In this document: one piece after another, positions 5,642 to 6,501 of the stretch
Position numbering within the stretch: position 1 is the first letter of the stretch
How the letters are laid out: each line of letters begins with the position of its first letter
Assembly (NCBI GenBank): GCA_027328265.1
Contig: DAHVVD010000052.1
Coordinates: 1-6,501 of the forward strand
Direction: 5' to 3'
Length of the DNA stretch: 6,501 bases
Source: Microcaldota archaeon
Lineage (GTDB): Archaea; Micrarchaeota; Micrarchaeia; Micrarchaeales; CABMGC01
Made by a program: the position numbers and the translations under genes
Notes under the pieces: model-generated
Databases searched by the model: none
What the model was told of the DNA's origin: nothing
The model's input: the letters and a program-made list of their open reading frames with translations, nothing else

Positions 5642-6058
5642 TTAGTAGCTCTTTATAGTGTACCTTGCGCCGCAGGCCTCGCAGCTCAGCGTTACGTAGC
5701 CTCTCTCCCTGCCTGTTATGTGCGTATCTGGCTTGTGGCACTCCTTGCATATAACGTACATCTCGAAGAACCTCCTTATCTTGGTGTTGAGCTCCTGCTG
5801 CTGCACCCTTGCGCTTATCTCCATCCTGTGCTCAGGCAGGCTTATCGGCGCGGCGAGCTCCTTGGTGAGGTACTTGGCTATCTCGTCCTTGTCCCTCCTC
5901 GCCACGTCTGCAATCTGGTCTATGTTCTTGACTATCGTCTTGCTGCCCTGTATCAGAGAGTCAGGCTCAGGTATCTTGAAGTCCACATTCTCTGCAGCGA
6001 GGTGGGGAAGTTCGGCGAAAGCCTTGTCTAAGAGTTGGTTGTAATCCAGAAGAATCAC
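5642..6058 (-). CDS. Translation initiation factor aIF2 subunit beta
   Basis: The gene encodes a 138-residue beta subunit of the heterotrimeric aIF2, which brings initiator methionyl-tRNA to the small ribosomal subunit. The order fits the family: an N-terminal gamma-binding helix (LDYNQLLDKAFAELP), the alpha/beta core including IKNIDQIAD-like and RRDKDEIAKYLTKEL segments, and a C-terminal zinc ribbon with Cys104, Cys107, Cys126 and Cys129 (CKEC and CEAC) within YVICKECHKPDT. The start is GTG at 6058, since an upstream in-frame ATG is cut off by a stop. A TATA-like ATTAATAT around 6079-6086 lies about 25 nt upstream, so a leaderless GTG transcript is possible. The gene may instead be read through from the small ORF that ends 23 nt before. 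Confidence 0.97.
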   Translation of the reverse strand: MILLDYNQLLDKAFAELPHLAAENVDFKIPEPDSLIQGSKTIVKNIDQIADVARRDKDEIAKYLTKELAAPISLPEHRMEISARVQQQELNTKIRRFFEMYVICKECHKPDTHITGRERGYVTLSCEACGARYTIKSY

Positions 6059-6081
6059 GATAATATTTATCAGAAAGGATA

Positions 6082-6213
6082 TTAATACATGACGCTCAAA
6101 GCTATCTTCTTTTCCTTTTCTGGCGTGAAGAATAAAGTTCTTCCAGTATTGCTTTTAGTCCCCATATCCTTAACCTTGGCGAATGCAGACTGGTAAAACC
6201 CCTCCAGATTCAT
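6082..6213 (-). CDS. Small ORF of 43 residues, unknown, upstream of aIF2-beta
   Basis: An open frame on the minus strand from ATG at 6213 to TAA at 6082-6084 encodes 43 residues beginning MNLEGFYQSAFAKVKDMG and ending KEKKIALSVMY. It is basic and hydrophilic, with no membrane span and no cysteines. I do not recognise it. It lies 23 nt before the aIF2-beta start on the same strand and in a different frame, so co-transcription is plausible. An in-frame TAG at 6217-6219, just upstream of the ATG, rules out a longer N-terminus in this frame. It starts about 10 bases after the end of repeat copy B, so its upstream region has been altered by the element. Being so short, it could be a chance frame; the balanced amino-acid composition and operon position argue mildly for a gene. 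Confidence 0.4.
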   Translation of the reverse strand: MNLEGFYQSAFAKVKDMGTKSNTGRTLFFTPEKEKKIALSVMY

Positions 6214-6220
6214 ATCCTAA

Positions 6221-6272
6221 GGTGACATCCTCACACCCGTAAACGGCGTGGGTTTTATTCCACGATAGATAA
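6221..6272 (-). repeat. Solitary IS200/IS605-type right-end-like repeat, copy B
   Basis: This is the inverted partner of 1061-1112, with 50 of 52 positions identical and the first 39 perfect. The hairpin arm is CCCAC against GTGTG, so one pair is lost compared with copy A. GGATGTCA ends at 6223 on the minus strand, the same terminal motif as the full IS. It lies between the promoter of the 7S RNA and the small ORF/aIF2-beta operon. No transposase or left end is seen. Confidence 0.75.
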
Positions 6273-6286
6273 CTCCACCACAACAA

Positions 6287-6294
6287 TCTTAAAG
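6287..6294 (+). promoter_or_regulatory. Candidate TATA box for the 7S RNA
   Basis: CTTAAAGC lies about 26 nt before 6317, where the structured GC-rich RNA seems to begin. Because the core TTAAAG reads CTTTAA on the other strand, it might also serve the minus-strand operon. This is inference. Confidence 0.35.
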
Positions 6295-6317
6295 CATAAC
6301 TCCCAAACAATAATGCA

Positions 6318-6501
6318 GCAGAAAGGCGGGAAGCTAGGGGTTTCCCACACCGCAAATCCCCTCAGGCGGGCCGAATGCCGGCAGAGTGTATTGCGGAACT
6401 CATGGGAGCCATGTTGAAGCGTCGAAGCCTTGCCTCCGGCGGTGGTTCTGTATATAAACCGGGCCAGGCCGGAAGGAGCAACCCTAAGTATATGGCTATT
6501 T
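6318..6501 (+). ncRNA. SRP 7S RNA (3' truncated by window end)
   Basis: The sequence carries the universal signal recognition particle helix 8 motif: GGGCCAGG, CC-GGAA-GG (GGAA tetraloop), then AGCAACCC (about 6460-6484). This is the SRP54-binding site. Flanking TGTATATA and AGTATATGG can extend the stem. Upstream, GCTAGGGG and ATCCCCT (6333-6363) can form the 5' domain helix 3/4 region. A stem CATGG/CCATG (6401-6413) presents GGAG, as in the SRP19-binding loop of helix 6. Archaeal 7S RNA is around 300 nt, so the 3' part of helix 5 is missing beyond the window. The 5' end is estimated from the TATA box and is uncertain by some nucleotides. The RNA scaffolds SRP19 and SRP54 and targets nascent membrane proteins to the Sec channel, part of which (Sec61-beta) is encoded nearby. 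Confidence 0.88.

Noticed and set aside
5627..6044. Plus-strand ORFs of 134 and 108 residues across the aIF2-beta gene
   Set aside because: They are antisense shadows of the aIF2-beta zinc-ribbon protein.
1061..6272. CRISPR repeats
   Set aside because: Only two copies, in opposite orientation and over 5 kb apart, with no regular spacers and no cas genes.
6170..6355. Minus-strand ORF of 61 residues across the repeat and the 7S RNA
   Set aside because: It covers the non-coding repeat and structured RNA and has no domain signal.

Overview
The window comes from an archaeon. It carries the archaeal forms of RIO1 kinase, the initiation factors aIF1A and aIF2-beta, Sec61-beta and a YchF/Obg-type GTPase with a TGS domain, plus the 5' part of an archaeal-type SRP 7S RNA. 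Promoters look like archaeal TATA boxes, starts include GTG, and intergenic gaps are short. A small-genome lineage (for example DPANN) is possible, but this is inference.

Layout from left to right: (1) The 3' part of a YchF-like GTPase gene, 5' end outside the window, ends at 1044 and is followed by a solitary IS605-type end-like repeat (1061-1112). (2) A gene for a 289-aa AbrB-like protein with a C-terminal winged-helix-like region (1198-2067). (3) An AT-rich patch with a two-gene DUF4258/DUF2283 module (2164-2595) behind a palindromic promoter. (4) An IS200/IS605 element (about 2639-4310) with IS608-like ends: an intact tnpA, a tnpB overlapping it by ATGA and broken by one in-frame TAG, and a right end that probably forms the omegaRNA scaffold. 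(5) A divergent pair, sec61-beta (minus, 53 aa) and rio1 (plus), 50 bp apart. The sec61-beta stop codon lies inside the right end of the IS. (6) A minus-strand translation operon: a 43-aa unknown small ORF, aIF2-beta and aIF1A, convergent with rio1. (7) A second copy of the solitary end-like repeat (6221-6272, minus), then the 7S RNA, cut off by the window edge.

The housekeeping genes serve translation initiation (aIF2-beta, aIF1A), small-subunit maturation (RIO1), ribosome-associated GTPase function (YchF) and co-translational protein export (7S RNA, Sec61-beta). Mobile-element traces sit in several of the gaps between them. The most notable observations are the single nonsense change in an otherwise well-preserved tnpB, the IS end that supplies the stop codon of sec61-beta, the pair of near-identical inverted solitary IS ends about 5.1 kb apart, and a 15-bp direct repeat shared by the AbrB-like gene tail and the right IS junction. 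No CRISPR array, tRNA or defence system is visible. I do not see a wholly new system here; the nearest thing to a guide-RNA system is the TnpB/omegaRNA element. No stretch longer than 300 bases lacks a gene.
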